From an uncultured Collinsella sp. (GTDB lineage: Bacteria; Actinomycetota; Coriobacteriia; Coriobacteriales; Coriobacteriaceae): a stretch of 64,000 nucleotides of DNA. The stretch's first letter is position 1. Each line of letters starts with the position of its first letter. Both the position numbers and the translations under genes were made by a program. The notes beneath the pieces were generated by a model. That model had not been told where the DNA came from and did no database searches. It was given only the letters and a program-made list of their open reading frames with translations. Positions 1 to 8,165 of the stretch are shown piece by piece. The DNA lies in the NCBI GenBank assembly GCA_900541885.1, contig UQKW01000002.1, positions 1 through 64,000 on the forward strand, written 5' to 3'.

Positions 1-17
1 GCGCAGCGTCGGCCGGT

Positions 18-39
18 CCGCCGTTCGGTAGAACGGCGG
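18..39. other. Perfect hairpin of unknown role
   Basis: A 9-bp perfect inverted repeat (CCGCCGTTC / GAACGGCGG) closes a GGTA loop. No T-tract follows on either strand, so it is not a typical terminator. It may belong to the 3' end of a gene outside the window. Confidence 0.4.
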
Positions 40-97
40 AACAAAACGCTTTAGTGGGCTGGATTGCGGTGCAACGCTGGTTATTGCTACAGTAGCG

Positions 98-133
98 GGG
101 CGTGCCGGGGGTCCGGTGCGCCCTGTTTTTATT
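98..133 (+). terminator. Rho-independent terminator of an upstream gene
   Basis: An 11-bp stem (98-108 with 113-123, two G-T wobbles) has a 4-base loop and is followed by TGTTTTTATTT. It lies before the first gene and probably ends a transcript that starts outside the window. Confidence 0.7.
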
Positions 134-201
134 TGACCATGAGGCGGCACGCAGCCATACGCGTGCGGACACCACGCCCAGATTGAGTGCGAGGATGTTC
201 C

Positions 202-1185
202 ATGGCCCAATACGCTGCCAACGAAATCGAAAACTTGCCCGATAGCCCAGTAGCCCGTGAGGATTTGGGCGCGGGCGGTATTCCCCGGGGCGCCGGCGCA
301 CGCTCTCCGCTGTTCTGGAAGGTTCTGCTCCTTTCGGTGGCGGTCATCTGGGGCTACTCCTTTACCACTATGAAGGACGCACTCGGCACCATTCCGGTGT
401 TCGCGCTGCTCTATGTACGTTTTCTGCCCGCAGCGTTGGTCATGTTTGCCGTCTTCCACAAGCGCATCATCGCGCACCTCAACGCTCGCAACCTGATCGT
501 TGGCCTGAGTATGGGCGTGCTCATGTGGGCGGCCTATGCGTTGCAGACGGTCGGTCTGGCACATACTACGGCGGGCAAGAATGCTTTTTTGACGGGCACG
601 TATTGCATCCTTGTACCGTTCGCGAGCTATTTCCTGAGCGGCGAAAAGCTCACGCGCTACAACTTGGGTGCCGCGCTGCTGTGCCTAGCGGGCATTGGCC
701 TCGTCGCACTCGATAGCGTTGAATTCAACATCGGTGACGTCATTACGCTGGTGGGTGCGGCCTTTTTCGCCATCCAGATGGCGGTGACTGCCAAGTACGG
801 TCGCAAAATGGACATCAACGTCATCACGTTTTGGATGTTTGTGGGCAACGGCGTGCTGAGCCTGGCAACGTCGCTGCTATTCGAGACCCAAGCGCCTCTG
901 TCCGTGTGGACGCCGAGCTTTATCAGTGCGATGGCGTTTCTCTCGGTGGGCTGCACATGCGCGGCTCTGCTCATCCAAAACGTCGGCCTGGCGCATGTCC
1001 CGGCCTCGACGGGCTCGCTGCTCCTTTCGATGGAGTCGCCTTCGGGTGTGCTGTTCTCGGTGCTGCTGATGGGGGAGGCGCTCACCTCGCGCCTGCTCGC
1101 CGGCTTCGCGCTCATCTTCCTGTCGATTATCTTGAGCGAGACTCACTTCGATTTTTTGCGTCGAAAGCCGCGCCCGCAATTGTAA
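202..1185 (+). CDS. EamA/DMT-superfamily transporter
   Basis: A 327-residue inner-membrane protein of the drug/metabolite transporter superfamily. After a hydrophilic N-terminus of about 35 residues come ten predicted hydrophobic segments arranged as two EamA repeats, beginning with the typical VAVIWGYSFTTMKDAL helix. The GRKMDINVITFWM region opens the second half. The ATG at 202 is preferred over the GTG at 187 because GAGG sits 7 bases upstream of it. The family exports or imports small metabolites such as amino acids, but the substrate cannot be read from sequence. A terminator follows directly, so the gene appears to be monocistronic. Confidence 0.88.
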   Translation: MAQYAANEIENLPDSPVAREDLGAGGIPRGAGARSPLFWKVLLLSVAVIWGYSFTTMKDALGTIPVFALLYVRFLPAALVMFAVFHKRIIAHLNARNLIVGLSMGVLMWAAYALQTVGLAHTTAGKNAFLTGTYCILVPFASYFLSGEKLTRYNLGAALLCLAGIGLVALDSVEFNIGDVITLVGAAFFAIQMAVTAKYGRKMDINVITFWMFVGNGVLSLATSLLFETQAPLSVWTPSFISAMAFLSVGCTCAALLIQNVGLAHVPASTGSLLLSMESPSGVLFSVLLMGEALTSRLLAGFALIFLSIILSETHFDFLRRKPRPQL

Positions 1186-1197
1186 ACAACTTGTTGC

Positions 1198-1223
1198 GCC
1201 GCCCTCCCGGGGCGGCATTTTTT
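1198..1223 (+). terminator. Terminator after the EamA gene
   Basis: GCCGCCC (1198-1204) pairs with GGGCGGC (1210-1216) and is followed by ATTTTTTA. This is a standard intrinsic terminator 12 bases after the stop codon. Confidence 0.85.
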
Positions 1224-1301
1224 ATGCCTCGCCCTTAAAGTAGTACCTTGCACTTTACGCTATCAAAGTGCTTGCTGCAAAAACGATACTGGAGGGCATC
1301 T

Positions 1302-2597
1302 ATGGCACCAGCTTTGTCCGATCTTCAACCGCAATCAGCGCCCAAGGCCACCGCAGCGGCGCAGACCGCTATCGGTGACGGTCTTGTTGCAGAAGCTCAG
1401 GCTTTTGCAGACGAGCTCGCTGCGTGGCGACACGATCTCCACCAGATGCCCGAGCTGGGTAATAGCCTCCCACAGACCTCTGCGTATATCCAAGCGCGCC
1501 TGACCGAGATGGACATCCCATTTGCCACGCTCGTTGATGGTTCCTGCGTTGTGGGCCTTGTCGGCGCCGGTGCCGCCGCGGCCCAAGGCAATGGCGTCTG
1601 CACGGACGAACAGGCCGGTACGGTCATCATGCTCCGTGGCGATATGGATGCCCTGCCCGTTGCCGAGGAATCCGGCGAGCCTTTCGCCTCTACGAACGGC
1701 TGCATGCACGCATGCGGACACGATATGCACGCGACGGCGCTGCTTGGTGCGGCTCGTATGCTCAAAGCGCGCGAGGCAGAGCTTGTTGATGCCAACGCCA
1801 CGGTTAAGTTGCTGTTCCAGCCGGGCGAGGAAACCTTTGAGGGTGCCCGCGCCGCCATCGCCGACGGTCTGCTGCAGAACCCGCGTCCTCAGGTCGCCTT
1901 TGCCATGCATGTCAATAGCCAGTCGCCGCTTGGTTTGGTGCTCTACGGCAGCCCGGCGCTCTCGGGCGTGTACGGTTTTCGCATCACGCTGCAGGGCAAG
2001 GGCGGCCATGGCTCGAGCCCCGAGATTTGCATCGACCCCATCACGGCCGGCGTGCATGTGCATCTGGCACTTCAGGAGCTCATCTCCCGCGAGGTGCCGG
2101 CGGCCAAGGAGGTCGCGCTTACTGTGGGTAAGTTCGCCGGCGGTCAGGCCGCAAATGTCATTCCCGACACTTGTGTGCTCGAGGGGACGCTGCGTGGCTT
2201 CGATGTCGAGCTCATGGCTCATCTCAAGGAACGTATTGCCGAGGTCGTCAACGGCGTGGCCGCAACGTATCGCACGCCGGCGACTATCGAGACGCTCTCG
2301 GATGTTCCCCCGCTCGTACTCGATGACGATATGACGCAAGCGTCGCTTGGCTACGTGGGCGCGGTGCTGCCCAAGGCCGCCTTCCTGCCGCTGTTCCACG
2401 CCATGGCGAGCGAGGATTTCGCGCTGATCTCGAGCGAGATCCCGAGTGCGTACTTTACCGTGGGCGCTGCTGTGACCGATACGGACGAGCACTTTGCCCA
2501 GCACCATCCCAAGGCACGCTTTAGTGATGCCGAGCTTCCCCTTGGCGCCGCGGCTTATGCCGCCGTCGCTTTGGGTTACATCGCCGACCACCGGTAG
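1302..2597 (+). CDS. M20-family amidohydrolase / metallopeptidase
   Basis: A 431-residue zinc amidohydrolase of the M20D type (hippurate, IAA-amino-acid or N-acyl-amino-acid hydrolases). Visible motifs are LRGDMDALPV, the metal-binding CMHACGHDMHATALLG, the catalytic-glutamate region FQPGEETFEGA, and GGHGSSPEICIDP in the lid/dimerisation domain. A late MASEDFA motif supplies another family ligand region. The ATG at 1302 has GGAGG six bases upstream and is chosen over a TTG at 1248. The product should cleave an acyl or peptidyl amide in the cytoplasm; the exact substrate is unknown. A decayed MFS transporter follows, suggesting that uptake and hydrolysis were once coupled. Confidence 0.9.
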   Translation: MAPALSDLQPQSAPKATAAAQTAIGDGLVAEAQAFADELAAWRHDLHQMPELGNSLPQTSAYIQARLTEMDIPFATLVDGSCVVGLVGAGAAAAQGNGVCTDEQAGTVIMLRGDMDALPVAEESGEPFASTNGCMHACGHDMHATALLGAARMLKAREAELVDANATVKLLFQPGEETFEGARAAIADGLLQNPRPQVAFAMHVNSQSPLGLVLYGSPALSGVYGFRITLQGKGGHGSSPEICIDPITAGVHVHLALQELISREVPAAKEVALTVGKFAGGQAANVIPDTCVLEGTLRGFDVELMAHLKERIAEVVNGVAATYRTPATIETLSDVPPLVLDDDMTQASLGYVGAVLPKAAFLPLFHAMASEDFALISSEIPSAYFTVGAAVTDTDEHFAQHHPKARFSDAELPLGAAAYAAVALGYIADHR

Positions 2598-2637
2598 CAC
2601 CCAATCTTGCTACTCGTTTGTTTAAAAAAGGAACAGT

Positions 2638-3058
2638 AAGTCCCAGCAACGTAAGTTCTTCCCCGGTTGGCTCGTCGTGGCCTCCGGCTTTGTGATCATG
2701 GCCACGTGTTACACGATTTTCGTTAACTGCATGAGCCTGTTTCAGCCGCTCATCGTCAGCGACCTCGGGATCACGCTTGCGCAGTACAACATCTCCAATG
2801 CTATCTCCACCGTGGTGAGCGTTATCGGCTCACTTGTCATTGGCCATGTTGCCGATAAAGTAAGCGGCCGCGTTTTGGGTTCCCCTCACTGTAATCGCCA
2901 CCTCTGCCGTTCTTGCCGGCATGAGCTTTGTCGGTGAGCTATGGCAGGTCTACGTGCTCTTTTCTGTTCGCCCCGTTCTGTCCGTGGCTGCCCTGGAAGC
3001 CGAATGGATGCTCGTACCATCATTCGGTTTCCAAGGCGGCCACGGGCCTACGAAATGA
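2638..3058 (+). pseudogene. Remnant of an OxlT-like MFS transporter
   Basis: The first frame reads KSQQRKFFPGWLVVASGF and continues into MFS helices 1-3. The ATG expected before it is absent: the bases there are AACAGTAAG, after a purine-rich RBS-like stretch. At about 2881 one extra base shifts the frame. The continuation PLTVIATSAVLAGMSFVGEL, helix 4-5 material, is in the next frame and stops at 3056-3058. Only about 140 of the roughly 400 family residues remain. The gene is therefore broken by start loss, frameshift and truncation. It was probably the transporter partner of the M20 hydrolase. Confidence 0.72.
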
Positions 3059-3118
3059 TCCCTTTTCCTCCGTCCCCAAGGGATCACGTGATCCGAAGGG
3101 GACGGAGGAAAAGGGATC
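3057..3118. repeat. Long palindrome, 21-bp perfect arms
   Basis: The arm at 3057-3077 is the exact reverse complement of 3098-3118. The spacer holds a second, smaller palindrome, GGATCACGTGATCC (3081-3094). The arm word GGGGACGGAGGAAAA recurs at 45301-45315, so it belongs to a dispersed repeat family. It overlaps the end of the MFS remnant. Confidence 0.85.
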
Positions 3119-3193
3119 ACAAACAGCGGCGGCGCGTCTGGCCGAACGAGTCCCCATACCCTCGTTCGGTCAGACGCGCCGCCGCGGTTTGTG
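3118..3193. repeat. Long GC-rich stem-loop upstream of hisS
   Basis: A 25-bp stem (3126-3150 with 3161-3185, one G-T wobble) has a 10-base loop. It is extended by CACAAAC/GTTTGTG (3118-3124 with 3187-3193) after one mismatch. No T-tract follows. It ends about 10 bases before a TATAAT at 3203-3208, so it may affect hisS transcription. Confidence 0.8.
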
Positions 3194-3202
3194 TTTGTGC
3201 CG

Positions 3203-3208
3203 TATAAT
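3203..3208 (+). promoter_or_regulatory. Candidate -10 box for hisS
   Basis: A perfect TATAAT lies about 43 bases before the hisS start. The matching -35 position falls inside the right arm of the long hairpin and is not consensus. Confidence 0.45.
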
Positions 3209-3250
3209 GACCGTTACCTATGACGCGATACAAAAGAAAGGTGTTTGCCC

Positions 3251-4564
3251 ATGCAGGCACAGAAGGCGGAGGGAACCCGCGACCTTATCGGCGCCGAGAT
3301 GCGCGCCTGGCAAAAGATGCAGCAGATTGCGGCCGGCGTGTTCGAGCCGTTTGGTTTTAAACCCATCGAGACGCCCGCCATCGAGCAGGTGGACGTGTTT
3401 GTCCACGGCATCGGCCAGTCGACCGACGTCGTTCGCAAGGAGATGTTCCGCGTGTTTAGCGGCGCCAACCTGGAGCGCGTCTTTACCGAGGGCACCGATA
3501 CCAAGCTTAAGCCCAAGCAGCGCCTGGCCCTTCGTCCCGAGGGCACGGCCGGTGTGGTGCGCGCCGTCGTGGAGAACAACCTAGTGCCCCAGGGCTCCAC
3601 GCCGTTTAAGGCGTACTATGCCGAGGCCATGTTCCGTGGCGAGCGTCCCCAGAAGGGTCGCCTGCGCCAGTTTCACCAGGTGGGCATCGAGTGGCTCGGC
3701 GCTCCCGATCCGGCGGCAGACGCCGAGTGCATCATCATGCTCATGGAGCTCTACAAGCGCCTGGGCTTCGATCTTTCCAAGCTTCGCCTGCTCATTAACT
3801 CGATGGGCGATGCGCAGTGCCGTCCGGCCTATCGCGAGCAGGTTAAGCAGTTCATTCTCGACCACGCCGACGAGATGTGCGACGAGTGCCGCGAGCGCGC
3901 CGAGCTCAACCCGCTGCGCGCCTTCGACTGCAAGAACGACCATTGCCGTGAGATCATGGCCGAGGCTCCGCTGATGGGCGACAACCTGTGCGACGAGTGC
4001 CGCGAGCACTACGAGCAAGTCAAGCGCTATTTGGATGCGGCGGGTATCGAGTATGTAGAGGATCCCACCCTGGTGCGTGGTCTGGACTACTACACCCGCA
4101 CCGTCTTTGAGGTCGAGGCCCCTGGCGCCGGCGTCGGCTCCATCGGCGGCGGCGGTCGCTACGATGGCCTGGTCGAGCTCGAGGGTGGCAAGCCCACGGC
4201 GGGCGTCGGCTTTGCCGTCGGTTTTGAGCGCGCCCTGCTGGCCCTGCAGGCCTTTGGCAGCGATCTGGGTGCCGATGAGGCCCCGTGCGTCTATGTCGCC
4301 AATGCCGGCAAGGAACTGCGCCAGAACGTCTTTGCCATTACGCAGAAGCTTCGCGCCGCAGGCATCGTGACCGAGGCCGACTATCAGGGCCGTTCGCTCA
4401 AGGCCCAGTTTAAGCAGGCCGATAAGGTAGGCGCCAAGCTCATCCTGGTCCTGGGCGGCGACGAGCTTGCCGCCGGCAAGGTCAAGGTGCGCGACATGCA
4501 GAGCCATGACGAGGTCCTCGTCGATCTGGCCAACGTCGTCGAGGCGGTTCGCGAGCGCCTGTAG
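3251..4564 (+). CDS. hisS: Histidyl-tRNA synthetase
   Basis: A 437-residue class II aminoacyl-tRNA synthetase that charges tRNA-His. Motif 2 is seen as MFRGERPQKGRLRQFHQVGIE without its last residue, preceded by LRPEGTAGVVRA. The histidine-specific signature VRGLDYYTRTVFEV and GGGGRYDGLVE follow, and motif 3 is GVGFAVGFERALLAL. The last 100 residues form the anticodon-binding domain. Length is normal for the family. The ATG at 3251 follows GAAAGGTG at a good distance and is chosen over TTG at 3245. A pair of very long hairpins lies immediately upstream. Confidence 0.97.
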   Translation: MQAQKAEGTRDLIGAEMRAWQKMQQIAAGVFEPFGFKPIETPAIEQVDVFVHGIGQSTDVVRKEMFRVFSGANLERVFTEGTDTKLKPKQRLALRPEGTAGVVRAVVENNLVPQGSTPFKAYYAEAMFRGERPQKGRLRQFHQVGIEWLGAPDPAADAECIIMLMELYKRLGFDLSKLRLLINSMGDAQCRPAYREQVKQFILDHADEMCDECRERAELNPLRAFDCKNDHCREIMAEAPLMGDNLCDECREHYEQVKRYLDAAGIEYVEDPTLVRGLDYYTRTVFEVEAPGAGVGSIGGGGRYDGLVELEGGKPTAGVGFAVGFERALLALQAFGSDLGADEAPCVYVANAGKELRQNVFAITQKLRAAGIVTEADYQGRSLKAQFKQADKVGAKLILVLGGDELAAGKVKVRDMQSHDEVLVDLANVVEAVRERL

Positions 4565-4622
4565 CGCATGTTTTTTGAGCTGCGGGCCTGCTAACGTGCC
4601 CTGCTCATGGAGAGCGATTGTT

Positions 4623-4660
4623 ACGGGGGTGTTTCGCATTTATGCGGAATGCCCCCGTTT
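4623..4660 (+). terminator. Stem-loop after hisS
   Basis: A 17-bp stem (4623-4639 with 4642-4658) including three G-T wobbles has a two-base loop followed by TTGC. The T-tract is weak, but position and strength suggest a hisS terminator. Confidence 0.5.
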
Positions 4661-4772
4661 GCATATGCCGTCCACCGAGAAATACGACCATTTGGGGCAA
4701 AAAGCCTTGCAATGCAGAAAATACTTTTGTGTGGTAAAGCGCAATCAGCTTCGAAAGTTTTTGCCGAGTGCC

Positions 4773-4778
4773 TATAAT
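4773..4778 (+). promoter_or_regulatory. Candidate -10 box for ppc
   Basis: TATAAT lies about 45 bases before the ppc start. The sequence 17 bases upstream (TTCGAA) is only a weak -35 match. Confidence 0.4.
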
Positions 4779-4822
4779 AAATACCGCATGTTACGTGCAT
4801 AGAAGGAGGAATGGGAGGAAAC

Positions 4823-7636
4823 GTGGCTGAGAACCTAAGCAACCAGTCTGTACCCGAAGCTGCGGCGCGTGTCGCTGCCGTGGTCAACCGCCTCGTTAAC
4901 CGAATCGGCTCGAATGCCGAGTCCAGGGAGCGTCTCGCCGAGATCGAGATCCCCGAGGAGCTGCGCGATAATCTGGCGCTGTTCCTGCGCCTGGAGCGCC
5001 GCGTGCTTAGCGAGTATGATCCCGAGATCGCGGACCTGTTCGACAAGATTTTGACAGCCGAGATTGTGGCCAATGCTGGCAACCCCGGTAGCCGCGCTGC
5101 CGACGAGTCCGTTGACGAGCAGGGCGTGCCCACTGCCGACGAGCCCACCGCCGTGGCGTTTCGCGAAGTCGTCGATCTGATCGACAGCCTGCCGCTCGAT
5201 AAGCAACAGGTCATTGTCCGCGCCTTTACGAGCTTCTTCCATCTGGCAAACCTGTCGGAGGAGAACTACCGTGTGGCGCAGCTGCGCGAGCGCGAGGCCG
5301 GCGCATCGACCGATACCGAGGTCGATCCCGCTAACGAACTCACCGTCGCCTATCACCAGTTGGTAAACGAGATGGGCGTCGAGGGTGCCAATGAGCTGCT
5401 CGGCAAGCTCGAGTTCCACCCTGTCTTTACCGCACATCCCACCGAGGCTCGTCGTAAGGCCGTCGAGGGCAAGATTCGCCGTATCTCCAACCTGCTGGAG
5501 GAGCGTCCGCGTCTGGGCGGCTCCGACCTGGTGGAGAACGAGCGTCATATGCTGCAGGAGATCGACGCCCTGGTTCGCACGAGCCCCATCGCGCTCAAGA
5601 AGCCCACGCCGGTCGAGGAAGCCGATACCATCATCGACATCTTCGATAACACGCTGTTCGACGTTATCCCCGTCATCTATCGTCGTTTTGACGACTGGGT
5701 GCTGGGCGACAAGGCCGGTACCGTGCCGCCGCTGTGCCCGGCGTTCTTCCATCCCGGCAGCTGGATCGGTTCCGACCGCGACGGTAACCCCAACGTCACC
5801 GCCAAGGTGAGCCGTGAGGTCGCCGCCAAGTACTTTACCCACATGGTGCTCAAGCTCGAGGACAAGTGCCGCCGCATCGGCCGCAACCTCACGCTCGAGG
5901 CCACCTACAGCAAGCCGTCTGCCGAGCTCATCAACCTGTGGAACCATCAGGTCGAGATGAGTACCCAGTACACGGCCCGCGCCGAGCTGATCTCCGAGCA
6001 CGAGCCGCATCGCGCCGTCATGCTCGTCATGGCCGACCGTCTGAACGCCACCGTGCGTCGTATCACCGACACCATGTACCACAGCGCCGATGAGTTCCTG
6101 GAGGACCTGCGCGTCGTCCAGCGCTCGTTGGCCGCTTGCGGTGCCGTCCGTGCTGCCTACGGCCCGGTCCAGACCATCATCTGGCAGGTCGAGTCCTTCG
6201 GCTTCCACATGGTCGAGATGGAGTTCCGTCAGCACTCCGTGGTGCACGCCCGCGCCCTCAAGGATATCCACGAAAACGGTATCCATGGCGACCTGCAGCC
6301 CATGACGCGCGAGGTCATCGACACCTTCCGTGCCATCGGTTCCATCCAAAAGCGCTACGGCAAGAAGATGGCACACCGCTACATCATCTCGTTTACCAAG
6401 AGTGCCCAGCATGTGGCCGACGTCTTTGAGCTGGCCCACCTGTCCTTCGCACACGAGGAAGACGTTCCCGAGCTCGACGTGATCCCGCTGTTCGAGCAGC
6501 TCGAGGACCTCGAGGGCTGCGTTGACGTGCTCGACCAGATGCTTACGCTGCCCGTGGTGCAAAAGCGCCTTGCCCAGACCAACCGCCGCATGGAGGTCAT
6601 GCTGGGCTATTCCGACTCTTCCAAGGATGCCGGTCCTACCACGGCCATGCTCGCGCTGCACTCCGCGCAGGAGCGCATCGCCAAGTGGGCAGAGAAGAAC
6701 GATATCGACCTGGTGCTCATGCACGGTCGCGGCGGTGCCGTGGGCCGTGGCGGCGGCCCGGCCAACAAGGCCGTGCTGGCGCAGCCCAAGGGTTCGGTCA
6801 ACTGCTTCTTTAAGCTCACCGAGCAGGGCGAAGTCATCTTTGCCCGTTACGGCAACCGCACGCTGGCTCAGCGCCATGTTGAGTCCGTTGCCGCCGCAAC
6901 GCTTTTGCAGTCGGCCCCGAGTGTCGAGAAGACCAACACCGAGACCACGCAGAAGTTCTGGGATATGGCCGAGAAGCTCAACACTGCAAGCCACGAACGC
7001 TATCTGGACCTGCTGAACACCGAGGACTTTACACCGTGGTTCTCGACCGTGACGCCGCTGACCGAGGTCGGTCTGCTGCCGATCGGCTCGCGTCCCGCCA
7101 AGCGCGGTCTGGGCGCCAAGTCGCTCGATGACCTGCGTACCATCCCGTGGATCTTCAGCTGGAGCCAGGCGCGCATTAACCTGGCCGCTTGGTACGGTCT
7201 GGGCACCGCCTGCGAGCAGCTTGGCGATCTTGACCAGCTTAAGGCTGCCTACCAGGAGTGGCCGTTCTTCCGCACCTTTATCGACAACATCGAGATGTCG
7301 ATCGCCAAGACCGACCAGCGCATCGCCAAGATGTATCTGCACCTGGGCGACCGCCAGGATCTGTCCGAGAAGGTCTTTACCGAGATGCAGCTCACGCGTA
7401 AGTGGGTCCTTGCCATCGTCGGTGACGAGTGGCCGCTGCAGCGCCGTCGCGTGCTCGGCTGCGCCGTCCGTGTACGTAACCCCTACGTCGACGCCCTGTC
7501 CATCGCCCAGGTCCGCGCCCTTCGCGAGGTGCGTATGAACCAGGACGAGATGGCCGAGGAGAAGAAGGCCGAGTACATGAGCCTGATTCTTTCGACTGTG
7601 ACCGGCGTCTCGGCAGGACTGCAGAACACGGGGTAA
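4823..7636 (+). CDS. ppc: Phosphoenolpyruvate carboxylase
   Basis: A protein of about 937 residues that makes oxaloacetate from phosphoenolpyruvate and bicarbonate. The diagnostic catalytic segments are intact: FTAHPTEARRKAV near residue 210, GSDRDGNPNVT near 315, VMLGYSDSSKDAG near 595, and the HGRGGAVGRGGGP loop near 640. The C-terminus ends in NTG, as is typical. Start choice is uncertain. The ATG at 4811 sits one base after AAGGAGG, which is too close, whereas GTG at 4823 has GGAGG four bases upstream; the GTG is preferred. It is followed by a large nested palindrome and seems to be monocistronic. Confidence 0.96.
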   Translation: MAENLSNQSVPEAAARVAAVVNRLVNRIGSNAESRERLAEIEIPEELRDNLALFLRLERRVLSEYDPEIADLFDKILTAEIVANAGNPGSRAADESVDEQGVPTADEPTAVAFREVVDLIDSLPLDKQQVIVRAFTSFFHLANLSEENYRVAQLREREAGASTDTEVDPANELTVAYHQLVNEMGVEGANELLGKLEFHPVFTAHPTEARRKAVEGKIRRISNLLEERPRLGGSDLVENERHMLQEIDALVRTSPIALKKPTPVEEADTIIDIFDNTLFDVIPVIYRRFDDWVLGDKAGTVPPLCPAFFHPGSWIGSDRDGNPNVTAKVSREVAAKYFTHMVLKLEDKCRRIGRNLTLEATYSKPSAELINLWNHQVEMSTQYTARAELISEHEPHRAVMLVMADRLNATVRRITDTMYHSADEFLEDLRVVQRSLAACGAVRAAYGPVQTIIWQVESFGFHMVEMEFRQHSVVHARALKDIHENGIHGDLQPMTREVIDTFRAIGSIQKRYGKKMAHRYIISFTKSAQHVADVFELAHLSFAHEEDVPELDVIPLFEQLEDLEGCVDVLDQMLTLPVVQKRLAQTNRRMEVMLGYSDSSKDAGPTTAMLALHSAQERIAKWAEKNDIDLVLMHGRGGAVGRGGGPANKAVLAQPKGSVNCFFKLTEQGEVIFARYGNRTLAQRHVESVAAATLLQSAPSVEKTNTETTQKFWDMAEKLNTASHERYLDLLNTEDFTPWFSTVTPLTEVGLLPIGSRPAKRGLGAKSLDDLRTIPWIFSWSQARINLAAWYGLGTACEQLGDLDQLKAAYQEWPFFRTFIDNIEMSIAKTDQRIAKMYLHLGDRQDLSEKVFTEMQLTRKWVLAIVGDEWPLQRRRVLGCAVRVRNPYVDALSIAQVRALREVRMNQDEMAEEKKAEYMSLILSTVTGVSAGLQNTG

Positions 7637-7657
7637 TCGATAGCCCTGTAGTCGTCC

Positions 7658-7784
7658 GGGCCCGCCATCAGTTTACTTTTAGGCACGTCCTTGGACATGC
7701 AAGAAGCCCTCGCTGCGCACTTCGTGCGGCGAGGGCTTCTTGCGTCCTGCGGAGTGTGCCTAAAAGTAAACTAATGGCGGGCCC
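7658..7784. repeat. Nested palindromic element, copy 1
   Basis: The outer arms 7658-7686 and 7756-7784 are complementary over 29 bp with one mismatch. Between them is a 69-base core (7687-7755) with its own hairpin around AAGAAGCCCTCGC / GCGAGGGCTTCTT. The core is nearly identical to that of the element at 10251-10365, but the outer arms are a different sequence that is again self-complementary. It also probably terminates ppc transcription. Confidence 0.85.
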
Positions 7785-8009
7785 TGCGATGTCCGGTCTT
7801 CGGCGGATTACTGGCTGGGGGAATTAATGGCGCGCTTCGCGCGTTTGGAAGGGGCTTCGTGCTGCGGAGTGCATTCAGAGGGAAACCCATCGGGTCCTTT
7901 CGTCCTCGGTCTTCGGGGATTAAAGCTGATGAAAAAAAGTGCGCTTCGCGCGTTTTGGATGGGGTTTATCTCGGTGGCGCATTTGGCGCTTCTCGCCTTA
8001 TGACTGTTG
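7785..8009. other. Non-coding stretch between ppc and larA
   Basis: No credible gene was found. Two related words, GCGCTTCGCGCGTTTGGA near 7833 and a near copy near 7942, form a direct repeat about 110 bases apart. A short CTGCGGAGTGC at 7861-7871 repeats part of the palindromic core found just upstream. Confidence 0.4.
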
Positions 8010-8045
8010 CGGCCGCGGTCCCGTTTGGGATCGCGGCCGTTTTGT
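8010..8045 (+). terminator. Intrinsic terminator upstream of larA
   Basis: CGGCCGCGGTCCC (8010-8022) pairs with 8027-8039 with one wobble around a GTTT loop, followed by TTTTGTTG. It lies about 120 bases before larA with no gene immediately upstream, so it could be a leader attenuator or an isolated terminator. Confidence 0.65.
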
Positions 8046-8165
8046 TGTGGGTCAAATATGAACGTTGTGTTAACGACTCGGTGGACGGTGGTGTTTTTCG
8101 GTGAGCGGCGTATCCTTCCAACGGTTTATCTAGTGTGTCAGTTGAAAGGAAGAGGGCGCTCGTCA

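Noticed and set aside
4835..7342. Minus-strand frame of 835 codons opposite ppc
   Set aside because: Antisense shadow of an unambiguous phosphoenolpyruvate carboxylase gene.
8010..8045. Nickel riboswitch before larA
   Set aside because: Only a single stem with a T-tract is visible, which is explained as a terminator.
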